From: Spirodela intermedia | Lineage: Eukaryota > Streptophyta > Magnoliopsida > Alismatales > Araceae | Assembly (NCBI GenBank): GCA_902729315.2 | Contig: LR746273.1 | Span: 6,216,001-6,280,000, forward strand | Length of the DNA: 64,000 nt | Reading direction: 5' to 3' | Shown: positions 24,801 to 37,398 of the stretch, piece after piece | How positions within the stretch are numbered: position 1 is the stretch's first letter | Layout: every line of letters starts with the position of its first letter | The notes under the pieces: generated by a model | Seen by the model: the letters and a program-made list of their open reading frames with translations, nothing else | Told to the model about the DNA's origin: nothing | Database searches by the model: none | Translations under genes and position numbers: made by a program

Positions 24801-26227
24801 AATATTTCCATGACTTTGGTTTAGATATCACACTAGTTGAAATTTTATTTTAACCATCCTAGGAGCCTAACCTAATGCAAAGTTTCCGTGGGATTGCTAT
24901 GTTTGATTATTCTTGGTGGGGTTGCTTTAAAAAATTTCTTGCTTTAATATGGGTAGCACAAGGGGTTGATCTTTTTTTTTTCCTGATACTTAATTATACG
25001 ATATTTGTATCATATGTTGTCTTCATTTGACTTCTGAAACCTGGGAAGACTAAGCGGCGTCATTTGTCATTTCAGGGTGAGATTAACGCCATAAAATGGG
25101 ACCCAACTGGTTCATTGTTGGCGTCCTGTTCTGATGATATGACTGCAAAGGTGCTCATTTTGCTGGATGCTCAGTTTTTGGTCATCATATTTTGATCCTA
25201 ATTTTGGATTTTTCAGAGGCTTTTCATAAATAAAAAATTCCGAAGCATATGGATTAAAAAAAAATTCTTGTGCAATAATTTCATGGACCTGATTGGGCAA
25301 ACAAAGATTGACAGTTCCTACTAATCTTGGCAGATTTGGAGCCTGAAGCAGGACAAATTCGTCCATGATTTCAAGGATCACCAGAAGGTGGGTTGGGCCA
25401 CCTCTCTCGGTGCCACCATCTTCTTCCTCTCAACTATCGAATAATTAGGAGCTTTTTGTTTAATTTCTTCAGGAGATCTATACAATCAGGTGGAGTCCTA
25501 CTGGCACCGGCACATGCAACCCCAATCAGCTGGTGCTGGCAAGGTAATCTGTTCCGTCATACTGGGCTGGTTGGTGAGGTCAACCACCTGTTTGACCTCC
25601 AGACTCCATCCTCATCTGTTCTTATGGAGACACATTAACTATTCACTTTAAATCCGTGATTTTTAGAGCCTTCTCTGACTGAAAATACCCCGCGGACTGA
25701 TTCTTATTCAGATGATCTAGTTTTTTCTTATTTTAAAAAGATGGGTTTTATAATTTTCTCACAATATTTATCGGGTGGAGAGAAAAAAAAATTCTTTCAC
25801 ATTAGGTCAACCATCTCTTGCCCTTTTTTGCAGTGCCTCCTTTGACTCGACCGTAAAGCTATGGGATGTGGATGCTGGTAGGCTCCTGCATAGCCTCAAT
25901 GGCCACAGGTGCTGATCGAGCTCTGTCCCTCCTCGTCTGTCTATAATCCGAAAATATATAAATATTTATTAATTTGGTGTGTAAAATGATGTTAATATAT
26001 GGATCAGGCAACCGGTGTATTCCGTGGCATTCAGCCCGAACGGGGAGTTCTTGGCCAGTGGATCAGTTGACCAGTGCCTCCATGTGTGGTCCCTCAAGGA
26101 GGGGAGGATCATCAAGACCTTCCGCGGCGGCGGCGGGATCTTCGAGGTCTGTTGGAACAGGGAGGGCGACAAGATCGCCGCCTGCTTCTCCGACAACACC
26201 GTCTGCGTGGTTGACTTCCGAAAGTAG
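15857..26227 (+). CDS. HOS15: HOS15, LisH-WD40 (TBL1-type) chromatin co-repressor
   Basis: There are fourteen phase-consistent coding exons: 15857-15923, 17740-17885, 18032-18413, 20585-20679, 20813-20859, 21974-22124, 22323-22386, 22826-22984, 23067-23188, 25076-25150, 25334-25387, 25473-25543, 25834-25908 and 26008-26227 (575 aa). In Arabidopsis, HOS15 works with histone deacetylases such as HDA9 and as a substrate receptor for CUL4-DDB1, acting in cold, ABA and flowering control. The N-terminal LisH is visible ([20 protein letters not shown], then LGYEAGIN). A Lys/Glu-rich linker follows (about residues 80-175), then about eight WD40 blades with WD/WS repeats such as ARIW, AIVWD, KLWD and HVW, ending VCVVDFRK. 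Length is near the 613 aa of Arabidopsis; the linker is shorter. An alternative acceptor at 17959 would add 24 in-frame residues to exon 3. Introns 1, 3 and 9 are about 1.8-2.2 kb and hold no gene. Confidence 0.95.
23830..24162 (+). repeat. Tandem duplication in a HOS15 intron
   Basis: The segment 23830-23998 (starting ATCGCGTGGTTTTTGTGG) is repeated almost exactly at 23999-24162, ending CGGGCTGCATCTTACTGCT. A few indels separate the copies. It lies within intron 9 and shows no coding or splice signal. Confidence 0.9.
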
Positions 26228-26511
26228 CTGACCCACTGGTCAACCTTCATCTGGGAAGAAACCTTGGGATGGGTTTGGTAGGAGGGGTTTAAAACTGTAC
26301 AGATTAGTTATTTTTGGGAATGAAGATGGCGTCTTTGCATGGGTTTTGCGTTGACTTATTGGGGTAAAATCATCGCAGGAGAAAGCGACGACCTTTGCCC
26401 TCTCTGTTTTGCCTGTCTCAGATTGAGATGGTCTTCCTTTTCTTTCTTCTTTTCCATATTTTCTAATAATATGCTTTATCTATCAATTGATATGGATATT
26501 TCCTTTTGGAG

Positions 26512-26543
<32 letters not shown>

Positions 26544-26865
26544 TTCTTGGGCCAAGACGGGTCCAAAAAAATGTCCAAAAGTACCCGTTATATGCTAATT
26601 ATAGGAAGAAAACATCAGAATTTCCCGCCTTCCACGAGTATCCATTTAGAAAATTGTATGAATGTGAAAAGTCTATATTGCCATTCTGGTTGGTGAGAAC
26701 CTTGGGATGCTCATGAGTGTGGGGATGTTATTGTCTACGTTATTTTGCTCCTCTGACTGAGGGTAAAAATGTCTTTTAGTATCGTATGGACAACGGTCGT
26801 TTAACGAGAGGGGGTGGACAGAGCTGAGCAACACCACCTCCCCGATTCTGGGAGCAGCGGGGGGC
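26228..26865. other. Intergenic between HOS15 and the PPR gene
   Basis: This is the 3' flank of HOS15, with a pure (TA)n tract at about 26512-26538. The PPR gene begins after a rapid rise in GC near 26800. No gene is seen. Confidence 0.6.
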
Positions 26866-28716
26866 ATGTCCTCCTTGTCCGGGGGGCCCTCCCCCATGGC
26901 AACTGCCGCCGCCGCCGCCACTATCTCGCCGCCGGCCCGCCGGTCGACGCCCCTTCCGTCGGCGGACCTCGCCGTCGCCTTCATCGAGCGGTGCGGGGAC
27001 GCGCGCCGCCTGCTGCAAATCCACGCCGCCGTCTTCCGCGCCGGCCTCCTCGACCACCCGATCGTCGTCTTCAAGCTCCAGCGCCGCTACTCCTCCCTCG
27101 GCCGTCTTGACCACGCCAGAGCGCTCTTCGGGCTCTCCCCAGATCCCTCCGTCTTCTCCTGGACCGCCCTCATCCACGCCCACGCCGCCGCCGGCCGCCA
27201 CCGCGACGCCCTAATCTTCTTCGCCGAGATGGCCGCCGCCGGCGTCCAGCCAAACGCCTTCACCTTCTCCGCCGCCCTCGCCGCCTGCTCCCTCGCCGCC
27301 GGCAAGGCCCTCCACTCGCAAGCCCTCCGCCTCGGCCTCGCCGGCGACCCCTACGTGGGCACCGCCCTGCTCGGCGTGTACTCCCGTGCCGGCGACACCA
27401 CCGCCGCCCGGCACCTGTTCGACGCATTGCCTAGCAAGAACCTCGTCTCCTCCACCGCCATGATCAACTGCTACGCCAAGGCCGGTGACCTGTACGCCGC
27501 CCGCGCAGTGTTCGACCGCACGCCGGCGCCGGACGCCGTCTGCTGGAACGCCATGATCGACGGCTACACCCAGCACGGGCGGCCTGCCGAATCTGTGGCC
27601 CTGTTCCGCCGCATGCTGCGGTCCTCCGGCGCCGCCATGCCCGATGAGGTTACTCTGCTCACGGTGCTCTCCGCCTGCGCGCAGCTCGGCGCCATGGAAT
27701 CCGGCAGGTGGGTCCACTCCTACATGAGCACCCGGTCCATCCCGATGACGGCGCCGCTTGGCACCGCCCTCATCGACATGTACAGCAAGTGCGGCAGTCT
27801 GGAGGACGCCTGCGCAGTGTTCGACGGAATCCCCCAAAAGGACGTCATCGCCTGGAACGCCATGATCGTCGGACATGCCATGCACGGGAACAGCAGGGAA
27901 GCCCTCGCGCTGTTCTCGGAGATGCTTGCCGCGGGGCTAAGGCCGACGGACATCACCTTCGTCGGTGTGCTCAACGCCTGCAGTCACGCGGGGCTTGTGG
28001 CCGAGGGCCGCGCGCTGCTCCTTTCCATGGCAGAGCGGCACGGGCTCTTGCCGAAGATCGAGCACTACGGCTGCGTGGTGGACCTGCTCGGCAGGGCGGG
28101 GCTGGTGGAGGAGGCCTACGAGCTCGCGCAGGCCATGCCGGTGAAGCCCGACGCCGTCGTGTGGGGGTCCCTGCTCGGGGCCTGTAGGCTCCACGGGAAG
28201 GCCGCTCTGGGGGAGAAGATAGCCGCCTTCCTAGTCGCCGCCGGCGAGGCCAACTCCGGCACCTATGTTCTCCTATCTCACATCCGCGCCGCCGCGGGGG
28301 ACTGGGAAGCGGCGGCGAGGGTGAGGATCCTCATGAAAGACGGTGGCGTGCGGAAGGAGCCCGGCGCCGCCGCCATGGAGGTGGACGGGCGGCTGCACGA
28401 GTTCCTGGTGGGCGACGTGGGGCACCCGAGGAGCGCCGAGATCTACGCAGAGTTGCAGGCTCTGGGGGTGCTGCATGAGGAGGGCGCCGCCGCCGCCGGT
28501 GGGGTGCACAGTGAGAAGCTGGCCGTGGGGCTGGGGCTGATCAGCACTGCTGCGGGGACGACGATCAAGGTGGTGAAGAACCTGCGGGTCTGCGCCGACT
28601 GCCACGGCGCCATGAAGCTCATCTCGCGACTCACCGGCCGGAAGATCGTCATGCGGGATCGGATCCGGTTCCACCACTTCTCCGACGGCTCCTGCTCTTG
28701 CGGGGATTTCTGGTGA
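26866..28716 (+). CDS. PLS-class PPR protein with DYW domain, ELI1-like RNA editing factor
   Basis: A single intronless frame of 616 aa, very GC-rich. PLS-class PPR proteins read organellar RNA, and their DYW domain is the C-to-U deaminase. PPR blocks run from about residue 60 to 440, with signatures such as [52 protein letters not shown] and [12 protein letters not shown]. The E region ([17 protein letters not shown]) and DYW follow. Catalytic HSE and the CADCH zinc site are present, and the protein ends CSCGDFW. Unusual pairs such as SSTAMI plus CYAK, and RPTDITFVG, resemble Arabidopsis ELI1, which edits plastid ndhB; orthology is an inference. The Ala/Ser/Arg-rich N-terminus could be a transit peptide. 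The stretch between EIYAEL and VHSEKLA is about 17 residues shorter than in ELI1 and lacks the PG box. The first ATG is used; another is at 26896. Confidence 0.85.
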   Translation: MSSLSGGPSPMATAAAAATISPPARRSTPLPSADLAVAFIERCGDARRLLQIHAAVFRAGLLDHPIVVFKLQRRYSSLGRLDHARALFGLSPDPSVFSWTALIHAHAAAGRHRDALIFFAEMAAAGVQPNAFTFSAALAACSLAAGKALHSQALRLGLAGDPYVGTALLGVYSRAGDTTAARHLFDALPSKNLVSSTAMINCYAKAGDLYAARAVFDRTPAPDAVCWNAMIDGYTQHGRPAESVALFRRMLRSSGAAMPDEVTLLTVLSACAQLGAMESGRWVHSYMSTRSIPMTAPLGTALIDMYSKCGSLEDACAVFDGIPQKDVIAWNAMIVGHAMHGNSREALALFSEMLAAGLRPTDITFVGVLNACSHAGLVAEGRALLLSMAERHGLLPKIEHYGCVVDLLGRAGLVEEAYELAQAMPVKPDAVVWGSLLGACRLHGKAALGEKIAAFLVAAGEANSGTYVLLSHIRAAAGDWEAAARVRILMKDGGVRKEPGAAAMEVDGRLHEFLVGDVGHPRSAEIYAELQALGVLHEEGAAAAGGVHSEKLAVGLGLISTAAGTTIKVVKNLRVCADCHGAMKLISRLTGRKIVMRDRIRFHHFSDGSCSCGDFW

Positions 28717-29096
28717 CCCAAAAGGGGGGTTTTTCTTCAAATAACATTATATATATTCATTCATCGGTGCGGTGATTCTTCTACAAATGTAATTTCAATA
28801 AAAGGGAGGTGTAGATAGTAAATTACGGATAATGTTAGGCCCAATAAGACAAATGGGCCTGGCGTGGGCCATATAATCTCAGACCCAATTTAGTCTTAGC
28901 CTAGTAACAGATAGTCCCTACCGGGCAGACTGGCCGTCTTTTTTGGGTGTATACACACGATTAAGCTTTTTCATGGGGATATAAAAATATCATACGGTGA
29001 AATGAGGGCTTCCATTCAAAAGATACCAAAAGGATTCAGATGAACAGCCCAGTGTACCCATTGGCCCAGACCCGAGGGGGATAGTTCCCTCCACTA

Positions 29097-29134
<38 letters not shown>

Positions 29135-29750
29135 ATCTCTGTGTACCGTTCTCTCTCTATCAAGAAGATATTCCCTCTGTTCACAACCCAAATGGGTCAT
29201 CCCGAGAGTCCAAGAAGGGCATCATCAGCTTTCTCTATCTCGAGATGAAGATTCCCCATGAGGATATGGGTGGGCCAGTAGGACATAGAAACAGTGAAGG
29301 GGAAGGACGACCTCTACTAGCTCATCGGTGGCCACACATTCTTAGCATATACAGCCACAAAAGTGGGGGTAGCGATGCTCTGTAGAATACCCACCTCAGG
29401 GCCCTAGGAAATACCGAGCATGGCCCGGAGAGAAGCTTAGAGAGCAGGACCAGGAGTGGAGCCCAGGGAAATCGGGCCGGCCCAAAACGGGCCATGGGCC
29501 CGGACAGGAGGGTGGGTGGGGCCCCACATGGGAGTGACATCTCAGATCGGCCTAGCAATGCCCAATTTGAGCAGGGCGTGGGCTATGATGTTACTGCTCG
29601 TTGTTCTCGTGGAGATATCTCTGGAGATCCACCCACTGGGCCGACAGGTGTTTGGGCAATAGATCACGAGAATCCGGCTTCGAACTGTAGTAACATGTTG
29701 CTGCCCATCTCTATATTCCCACCTCCGCCCAACCCCTGTTAGATGCCAAG

Positions 29751-29787
<37 letters not shown>

Positions 29788-30100
29788 CTCTCTATTTCTA
29801 TCTAATAGCTCTGCTATCTATCTCTCTCATCTACTTTTGGAGGATGGAATGTATGGAAGAGGAAGATGACGACACCCCACACAGAGGGGTTGCTGTGGAG
29901 TCGTCAACCTTGTATTGTTGTTCTCCACAGAGATGTATAAAGATGGCCCAAGTGACCTGATGTGGACTACTAAAGGGGGAAGAGAGAGAGAGAGAGAGAT
30001 GAAGGAATGGCAGCTATATAGACTGAGGTTTCCCTTCCCATCATGTCTCACCTCTTTCCTCCGAGCATCATCCCACCCTCTTTCTCTCACCCCGACGGCG
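28717..30100. other. Intergenic between the PPR and zinc-finger genes
   Basis: No gene is supported. Pure CT tracts lie at 29099-29128 and about 29753-29784, and there are GGCCCA/TGGGCC motifs at about 28840-28870 and 29475-29530. The 3' part is the promoter of the zinc-finger gene; CTATATAG at 30014-30021 is a plausible TATA box about 85 bp before its ATG. Confidence 0.55.
30014..30021 (+). promoter_or_regulatory. Candidate TATA box of the zinc-finger gene
   Basis: CTATATAG lies 80-87 bp upstream of the ATG at 30101 and just after a GA tract. The spacing would give a leader of roughly 50 bases. There is no transcript support. Confidence 0.4.
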
Positions 30101-30580
30101 ATGCGGCCGCCCAAGGAACCAGAGAGCGGCGGGGGCGGCGCCGCCCCAAGCGGCGGAGAGAGCCACAATTCAGGGCCATGGCTCAGCCTGGGCCTCAGCC
30201 AGGACCCCACCGGGGGGGGCGGCGAGCTACAATTCAGGCCCGGTCTCCAGAGGGTCTTCTCCTGCAACTTCTGCATGAGGAAATTCTTTAGTTCACAGGC
30301 CCTCGGTGGGCACCAGAACGCCCATAAGAGGGAGAGGGGCGGCGCCGCCGCCCGGAGGCACCAGCGGCCGCAGGCGGCGGCGCCGCCCCTCAAGAAGCCC
30401 GCTCCAGAGACCCTGCAAGTCCAACCCCACTCACTTCCTCACACACCACAAAGAGGAGAAGCCATGGGAGCGGCAGCAAGATTCCATGGGGTTACCTCTG
30501 AGATGAGATGGCTCGGAAGCTTCCAGGAGCCGCCAGCAACCCAGCAGCCGTCCGAGCTGGACTTGAGCCTCAGGCTTTGA
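30101..30580 (+). CDS. Single C2H2 (QALGGH) zinc-finger EAR repressor
   Basis: An intronless gene of 159 aa. The plant-specific finger is CNFCMRKFFSSQALGGHQNAH, with C-x2-C-x12-H-x3-H spacing and the invariant QALGGH that contacts DNA. An N-terminal WLSLGLS motif and the C-terminal ELDLSLRL (EAR type, recruits TOPLESS co-repressors) place it with the ZFP1/3/4/7 and SUPERMAN-like C1-1i repressors, which act in development and hormone responses. The start at 30101 is chosen because the frame upstream reads through the putative TATA and leader region, and because MRPPKEPES leads directly into the low-complexity region before the WLSLGLS motif. The finger has FFSSQ where many paralogs have FYSSQ. 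I cannot assign a specific ortholog. Confidence 0.9.
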   Translation: MRPPKEPESGGGGAAPSGGESHNSGPWLSLGLSQDPTGGGGELQFRPGLQRVFSCNFCMRKFFSSQALGGHQNAHKRERGGAAARRHQRPQAAAPPLKKPAPETLQVQPHSLPHTPQRGEAMGAAARFHGVTSEMRWLGSFQEPPATQQPSELDLSLRL

Positions 30581-31189
30581 CGCACCACAGTCCACTAGTC
30601 CACCAATTCAGTAGAGATCGAAATCCGGCCGCAACACCCACTAAGGAAACTAGCCGGATCAAGAATGAAATCAGGTCTTTTCTTTTCTTTTCTTTTCTTT
30701 TTATTTTTTTTATTTTTTTTCTCTTTCTTCGAGTTCTATGACTAGTTCTCTCAACGAGTTTCACAGCAATAAGATCCTATAAATGGTAGGAAGAAGATGT
30801 ATAGTTTCATAGTTCCTCATGCTGGTCAATCTGTATAATCACACCGAGCAAATGACTAATATTTCACATTATAAGAAGCATATGAATTCAAGGATTCATG
30901 AAATATATTAACATCGAATCATACCCAGAGGCAGGGGGGGTTCAAGGTGATCATAGATGTTATACACGCTTACCACTGTGGCTAGAGAGAGAAAGTACCT
31001 TGATCCCTCCGCATCCAGAAACCTCAAGTGGTTGTCTTCCTGCATTTTTAGGAAAATCCCAAATTATAATTATGAAATGTATTGGATAGGAATCAAAACG
31101 TTTTAAAAATATATATATGGCATACAAAATAATAATACTAATAATAAATCAAATGAACTCTTCATAGCGAGGATCGTCACTGTGAATGG
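30581..31189. other. Convergent 3' flanks of the zinc-finger and TIP41-like genes
   Basis: This is AT-rich DNA with a TTTTC-type pyrimidine tract at about 30676-30725. No gene is seen. Confidence 0.6.
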
Positions 31190-34100
31190 TTACCGGGATA
31201 TCTTCAAGCATTGCTTCTCATGAGAGATGATCGGGAGCTTCTGGCTGATCTCACTTGGATCGCTGTAGGCCACACATTCAGATGGAATACCCTTCTGTCG
31301 CATTTAAGATTAAGATCAGCGCAGTTGACTTAAAAAAGATGAAGAACGGGAAGGAAAATAAATATGCATGGCATACGCATCTAAGTCGATCAATAAGAGT
31401 AAAATGATATGATTCTCACGAAACAATCTCTATTTATCTTAAGAGACAAAGGAATACATAATAATGATCAATAATAAAGTTCACAAATTGAAATCCGAGT
31501 CTATAATTTAATTTCTTGTGATAATCAGTCGTGTTTATTTGTTATTATAAATGCCCATTTTTCTTTCGTCGATTGCTCAACTGGTGAGATTGGATAGACG
31601 AGGACCTTGCCAAAGCACTGTTACTACCTTACCTGGTGCCGCCAGTATGGGTACTCATTTCCATGAATAGCTCTAAAACTATGGGCCATTTGGGTATTTT
31701 AATTTCAAAGCAATGATGAAGCTACATAACATGATTCAATGCACGGAGAAAGAAAAGTAAGAGATTAATCACAATAACATCACAATTCAATGAGTAGTGT
31801 AACTAGACGACTTGCAGCGCTACAAGGAGTGCAGATGTGTCGATTGAAAGCAATCTTCTGGCAGGACGATGTCCACTTACAAGAGATAGACCCTGGAAGG
31901 TTGCTTCTCTCCAGCAGTTCTCGCGAAGAACAGTTGGAGTGGCATCATCCTCATTAACGAAGGCACAAAACATCCGTGTGTCCCTCAGTCTCATAAGAAC
32001 TCCGTCAACCCTTAGCTGGAATTAAAAGGAAATACTAAAGATTCAAGTTGCTGACCAAAGAGAATCAATATGTTTGATTGAGAACACAGATAAAACCAGA
32101 GAATAAATTAATTAAGAAAAACACCAGCTGAAGATGGGACTTTCAGTAATTACTTAAGAGATCAATGGCCAGATCTAAACGATTCAAGGATTTGGCAAAT
32201 ATTTCTTGGACTAGAGAGGGTCAGCTGGATCATGGCAGACCATTTAGCAAGTACACCTTATTTTTGTGAAATTAAAATATACATATACATTGATACATGT
32301 TATATAAATATATAAATACCCATAAACATAGACATGTACGTGCACTGTGAAGCAGAATAACGTACCCAGAAACGCAGTAGAAGAAACCAAGAGCTTGGCA
32401 TTACTCTCTGCAATGTCAGGAAACAAACATACGGCATTTATTAGAATTTTTTCATGTTTTATGCCAGTAAATTTACCAAACAAACCCACGTGAGATTCAG
32501 AAAAATTACCACTTTCACAGTTAAGAGTGAAACTCCGTTATCTGCCAATTCATCTTCGTACAAGACGACCTAATAATGATTCGGCAAACAACAACCATGT
32601 GAAGAAGTAACATTCAGGCAGCACCCACTTGCATCTAGAACTTGGAGACCTACCTCATCATAGAATAGTATAGGTTCTTTTGCTCCCAATGCAACCAGAT
32701 CTATCTGTTCGTTGCAATCCTCCCACGTTAGTTGACATTGAGAATCATCAGAAACTGACTGCGTTATACGGCGAGTATTAGTAAAGTGTCCAGGTAACAT
32801 TTATAAAATTTCTTATTCTAGTCTGAGAAATAAAGTTTTCCTCTCTAATATTTATTAAGTGAGTTCTGATCTACAAAAAGAAAGATTGAAGATTTTGTTA
32901 TCTTGAATAGAAAAAAATTAGTGTGTACATAAAAATCGTCCAGGAGAAATAATATCAAAAGTATCTGAAAAGGAAGACACTTGGCAGTCACTAGGTGTTC
33001 AAATCATCAAATCACATAAACAACACAAAGTATTCATTCAGCATAGCCCTCTCCAAAATTTTCATGTATCACGGACAAACAATCCTAGAAATATGTCTAC
33101 TTTGCTATAAGGTATGTAATCAATGCACAACAGCGAACAAATACTGTTAAAAAGTACGAGCTAAGATAATAGAAATTGATTATGAAACGATACGCGAGTT
33201 CTGGTTTACGCTAATGGCCTGTATGACATCAGATAAGCATTTTTCATGTAATAAATGATACTCGTAGCTTCGCGAGTAAACAACAAGTAATATCACACAT
33301 GAATCTAAACGTGGTTCTGCACATCCTCAACCCTCATCCATCGATAGTTTTGACACGGATTTATTTTTAATAAGAATTACACTTTAATGTAAATATCATA
33401 CGTGCATTTATCACTACATGTAACAACCTAGAGGTCAACACCTTATATGTACTAACCCTTTCTTGGTGAAGTGATTGATACCTAACAGAGAAACAAAGAC
33501 TGAAATCCAGAAAAACACTCTAATGGTTGGCCACTCAGACAAAATGAAGAGTGATTGAAAACCCACAAAGCTGACAATTTGGCTCCAGAAACTAGGGCAA
33601 AATATACAATGTAAATCCAAGTGTCAACTCCTCCGGTGCAAAACAGAATCCAGCACATAGACTCGACCAAAAATATCATTGGATTGAGTGTGGCAACTCA
33701 CTGGCAATTGTCATAATATATTGTACACAAAACCAAAAAATAAATAAAATTCAAGAAGACTAGTGTCTAATATTTTAGAATCTCTCTCTTACTCTCACTC
33801 GCATCAAGCACACAAGTGCATTCAACTTTTGTACGAGACTGATAAAACTCTAAAAAAATTTCAATCTCTTTTCTAGCCTCGTCGAACAATCTGTAAATTT
33901 GAGGTTGTTTTGTTATTTCGATGAAAGAGTAAACGAGCTATCAGGGAAGACTTGGATCAATGAGAATATTTGGTTAGCACCTTGAGCAACGTAGTGCACA
34001 GGTTGCAGTAACCTGATAAAATTTTCAAGTTAGGCTTGAGGAATAGAGTAGATTTGGGGTTTAACCAAAAGAGCATAAGCCGCTCGTGCTACTATGGAAT

Positions 34101-37100
34101 TATTTCTCATCATGATATGCTTTTAATTTATCCATACAACTCGTACACAAAGGAATTTATAAACTTGCCTTGAGACCAGAAATAAGAAAAAAGAGTAGGT
34201 CAAAAGCTTGTAACATGCTATGGAAAAGTCAGAAAAAGAAAAAGGGGACGAAATGGAGACCACGTACTTTTATGCCTTGATCAATCTTCTCACTACCGCA
34301 ATATGGAGTAGTGAATGTGTAGTCATAATCTAATATCACTTGTTGAGATGGTTTGCTGTGAAACAATAACAAGAACAACGGTGATCCACCTAGTAGCTCA
34401 ACAAGCAATTAGAACACATAAATAACGAATTGGAGTACAACGTGTTGGCACCAAGATAATTAATATGAACTTCATCATGACTAGCTAAGATGCTCCAAGA
34501 TGACTACGCATTCTGCTTCATATTTAAATCGAAGATTCACAGCAATTTTTACCATAACTGTGAATGTAATAACCTTTGGATGATGGTAACCAGAAGGGAG
34601 ATCGGATAAACAAAATCGACATTGCAAAAAATATCGACATTGCAAAAAATATTTTATCTTCTGAGATAAATCTCTGAGATTAGATAGTAGACACAAAATA
34701 TCAAGCAGGAGTAGGTCATGCTCTTTCGTTAGTATATGTTTCTAGAGCTGGCCGATTTTATAGCATAAAGATCAAGGACTTTCTCAACCAAAGGAGCACC
34801 CCATAGATGCACATCAAATATCTTGTAAACAGTGAGGCTATACAATTAAACTACCTGTAACAAGTTAATTGTCTTACCATCTGAATTTCCACTTTGCCGC
34901 TGCAGGGACTTCCACAGGCGGTAATGATTCTCGCTTCCACCCCTCCAGAGCATCAAATGCATTGAAGTGAATCTTAAAACCACTTTTCTCGTGTAAAAGG
35001 CATAATGAATTTTCTCCGAAAACCATTTCAGGTAAGTGCGAAGTTCCCAGCCTTTGTTCCCATCTGCAGAAACCCGTAAACAATGGCACTTGATCTCTAG
35101 AAATCACAACTTTGAATTTCAAATATTTTGTTCAGACAACATTCAGTTCATATTACAAAACAAAACAGAAAGCTCAAGACGTTTCACACAAAAACAGTCC
35201 CATGTAAAAAGCTAAAAATACTCAAATATTTTAAGTCTAGGGAATCTTTGGAAAGAAAAATATCAAACAGAATTTTATAAGTCTAGGGAAAAAATCCATC
35301 ACTAAGAAAATAGCAGCTTGCAAGTAAACTTTGTCGAAGGAATACTCAAATAGGTTCAATCCCCGATCCAGAATATCATACACTTACGGAAACTATATCA
35401 GGATTCCAAAGAATCCGATTCAGAACAGAATGACTAGATATGAACCGGTGTCTGAGCCAACTTTTCACTGGATCAATAAAGAAGAAAAAGAAATCTAATT
35501 CAAACGATAAATGAATTGAAAATTATTATCACCATTCCCACATACCTCTCATGGAAAGAATACGGATTGTACATAAGATATTCTCAGTAAACCAATTATG
35601 ACTGAGATCTAAGCTTACAAGTATGGGACTTTTTGATTTCGATATATGATATCATCCAGGAGTTGGTCCTTATGACAATATCAGCTGCAAAAAGAAATAT
35701 GTAGAACCTTAACTGGACAAGACAATTCTAGGTTCATCTAATCGTTTGTTTGGTTCAGATGGCATTATATCACAAATTAATATTTTTTTCTTTAGTTTAT
35801 GTTCTCAATACAATCTGATTCTCTCCAGTCATCTAATCTAAAATCCTGGGTTAGTTAACGGGAGAGCACATAGTATTTGCAATGGTTGAATCAAATCCCA
35901 CGCATGCTCCACTCCTGAAACCTCCTCCTGGGCTTTTAATATACCTTTTACAAGTTGGATTTTCTACGATAACAACCAGATTTCACACAATCAAGCCATA
36001 CTCAAATTTTAAGCTCGCTTGAACATAAGGTAAAATGAAAAGAAAGATGTACAAACCATCCTTTATGAATTAGCAGATCACGACAAGCTTAGAGTGCTTA
36101 CTTGTACTATGGTGAAATCTCTTGGAAGCATGTGAGCATGCTGTGTCTATTTGATTCTGTGGAAGATTATTCATTATTTGCTATAAAGGGTTTTACATTG
36201 TCCCAGAATACAAGCACTCAGAGCAAAAAATTATGTTTACAACGGCTTGCTACTTTTTCCAACGGCCTCTTGAAATAGTAAACTTGAACGTGCAAACATC
36301 CGAAACTTAATTTCCGACTCTTCCATGCAAAGTGCCAACACTTTTTTCATTTAAAATGGATAGTGGGATAAATTCATTCAGAGTAGAAAACAGACTAAGA
36401 CTCTAAGAACAACTCTCTATGTAAGAGCAATAGACTATGTCAATATGGCACAAGATCATTTGCGCTCTAAATGATCTTCAAATGGTAGACATCTCCCCTT
36501 TCTCACTAAAATTTACTTAAGCCCAATCGTTTATCCTTGTGAAGACAAAGATAAAAAATATTCTAGTCGAGAAAATCACATATCCAAGCCTATGGCTTGG
36601 GCATGCGATTCCAGCATACACACGTTTAGACACTGCTCGTTTCGAGCTTTCAGGATATACTTTCAATCATACAGATCGTGGTTCGGAACCCTAAAAAAAT
36701 AGAAGCTCTGCAACACGCAATAAATCTTCCCTCTGAATAGCTCCATAAAAAACAGAGGCCTTCATCAAGAAGGCATATTGAACTAAACCAAATGTGGCGC
36801 AATGCTATCATAAAATTTAGATAACGTGTTCACTAATCAAAACCTTCAAGAATGTATGTTTTCACCTTACAGTTAGCAACTCAACAGTGAAAACTTTATC
36901 CCTCCATTTCAACGAAACGTTTATATTTTTCGCGAAAGATAAAAAAACAGTAACCCGCGAGTGAGCTTCAACAGCATGTGAACTCCCTCGTGTGAAAAAC
37001 ATGGCATCACCATCCCGTCGAAAAATCTACGATCCAGCAATCCTAGAAAAAGCCTACAACAATCTGTTTCTGAGAAGCAAAACAGTTCCATCTATACAGG

Positions 37101-37398
37101 TAAAACATTGACAGGCAGGAAAAACACTCGCATACATCTGCGCCACCGAGGTATGCTTTGTATAAAGAGGTCAAAGACGACAAGCTACCCAACACAGTCG
37201 ACAGGAAGAAGCTTAAGGGTTTGGCATGGCGTACTCTTCACGCTCAGCTGAGTTAAGGATAAAACGCTTGCAGGACTCGATGACCCAACCCTTAAACCGC
37301 ACACCGGACCGCCCCTCCGGAAGCCGCTCCCCCCCAGCCGCTTTCAGATCCCTCTCCTCCGCATCGCCCGCGCCGTCCTCTGCCTTCCGTTCCGCCAT
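31190..37398 (-). CDS. TIP41-like protein (PP2A/TOR pathway regulator)
   Basis: Eight minus-strand exons, read 5' to 3': 37398-37235, 35063-34878, 34355-34268, 32758-32654, 32569-32510, 32407-32366, 32015-31881 and 31294-31190 (294 aa; phases all close). TIP41 family proteins bind PP2A catalytic subunits and Tap46/TAP42 and modulate TOR signalling in the cytosol. Family hallmarks are in order: KAAGGERLPEG at the N-terminus, TSHLPEMVFGENSL, KIHFNAFDALEGWK, LPPVEVPAAAKWKF, LDYDYTFTTPYCGS, EPILFYDE, VVLYEDELADNG, MPSSWFLLLRFWLRVDGV, and NCWREATF, then YSDPSEISQKLPI near the end. The length matches the plant family (about 290). The gene occupies 6.2 kb because of 2.2- and 1.5-kb introns without visible inserts. 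Exon 1 (N-terminal 55 residues) is GC-rich, unlike the AT-rich remainder. Confidence 0.95.

Noticed and set aside
27211-27885. Minus-strand frame opposite the PPR gene
   Set aside because: It is a Gly/Val-rich shadow of the GC-rich PPR coding strand.
35351-35375. tRNA-like T-loop sequence (GGTTCAATCCCCGATCC)
   Set aside because: No acceptor stem, D-arm or anticodon arm could be found around it. It lies in a TIP41-like intron.
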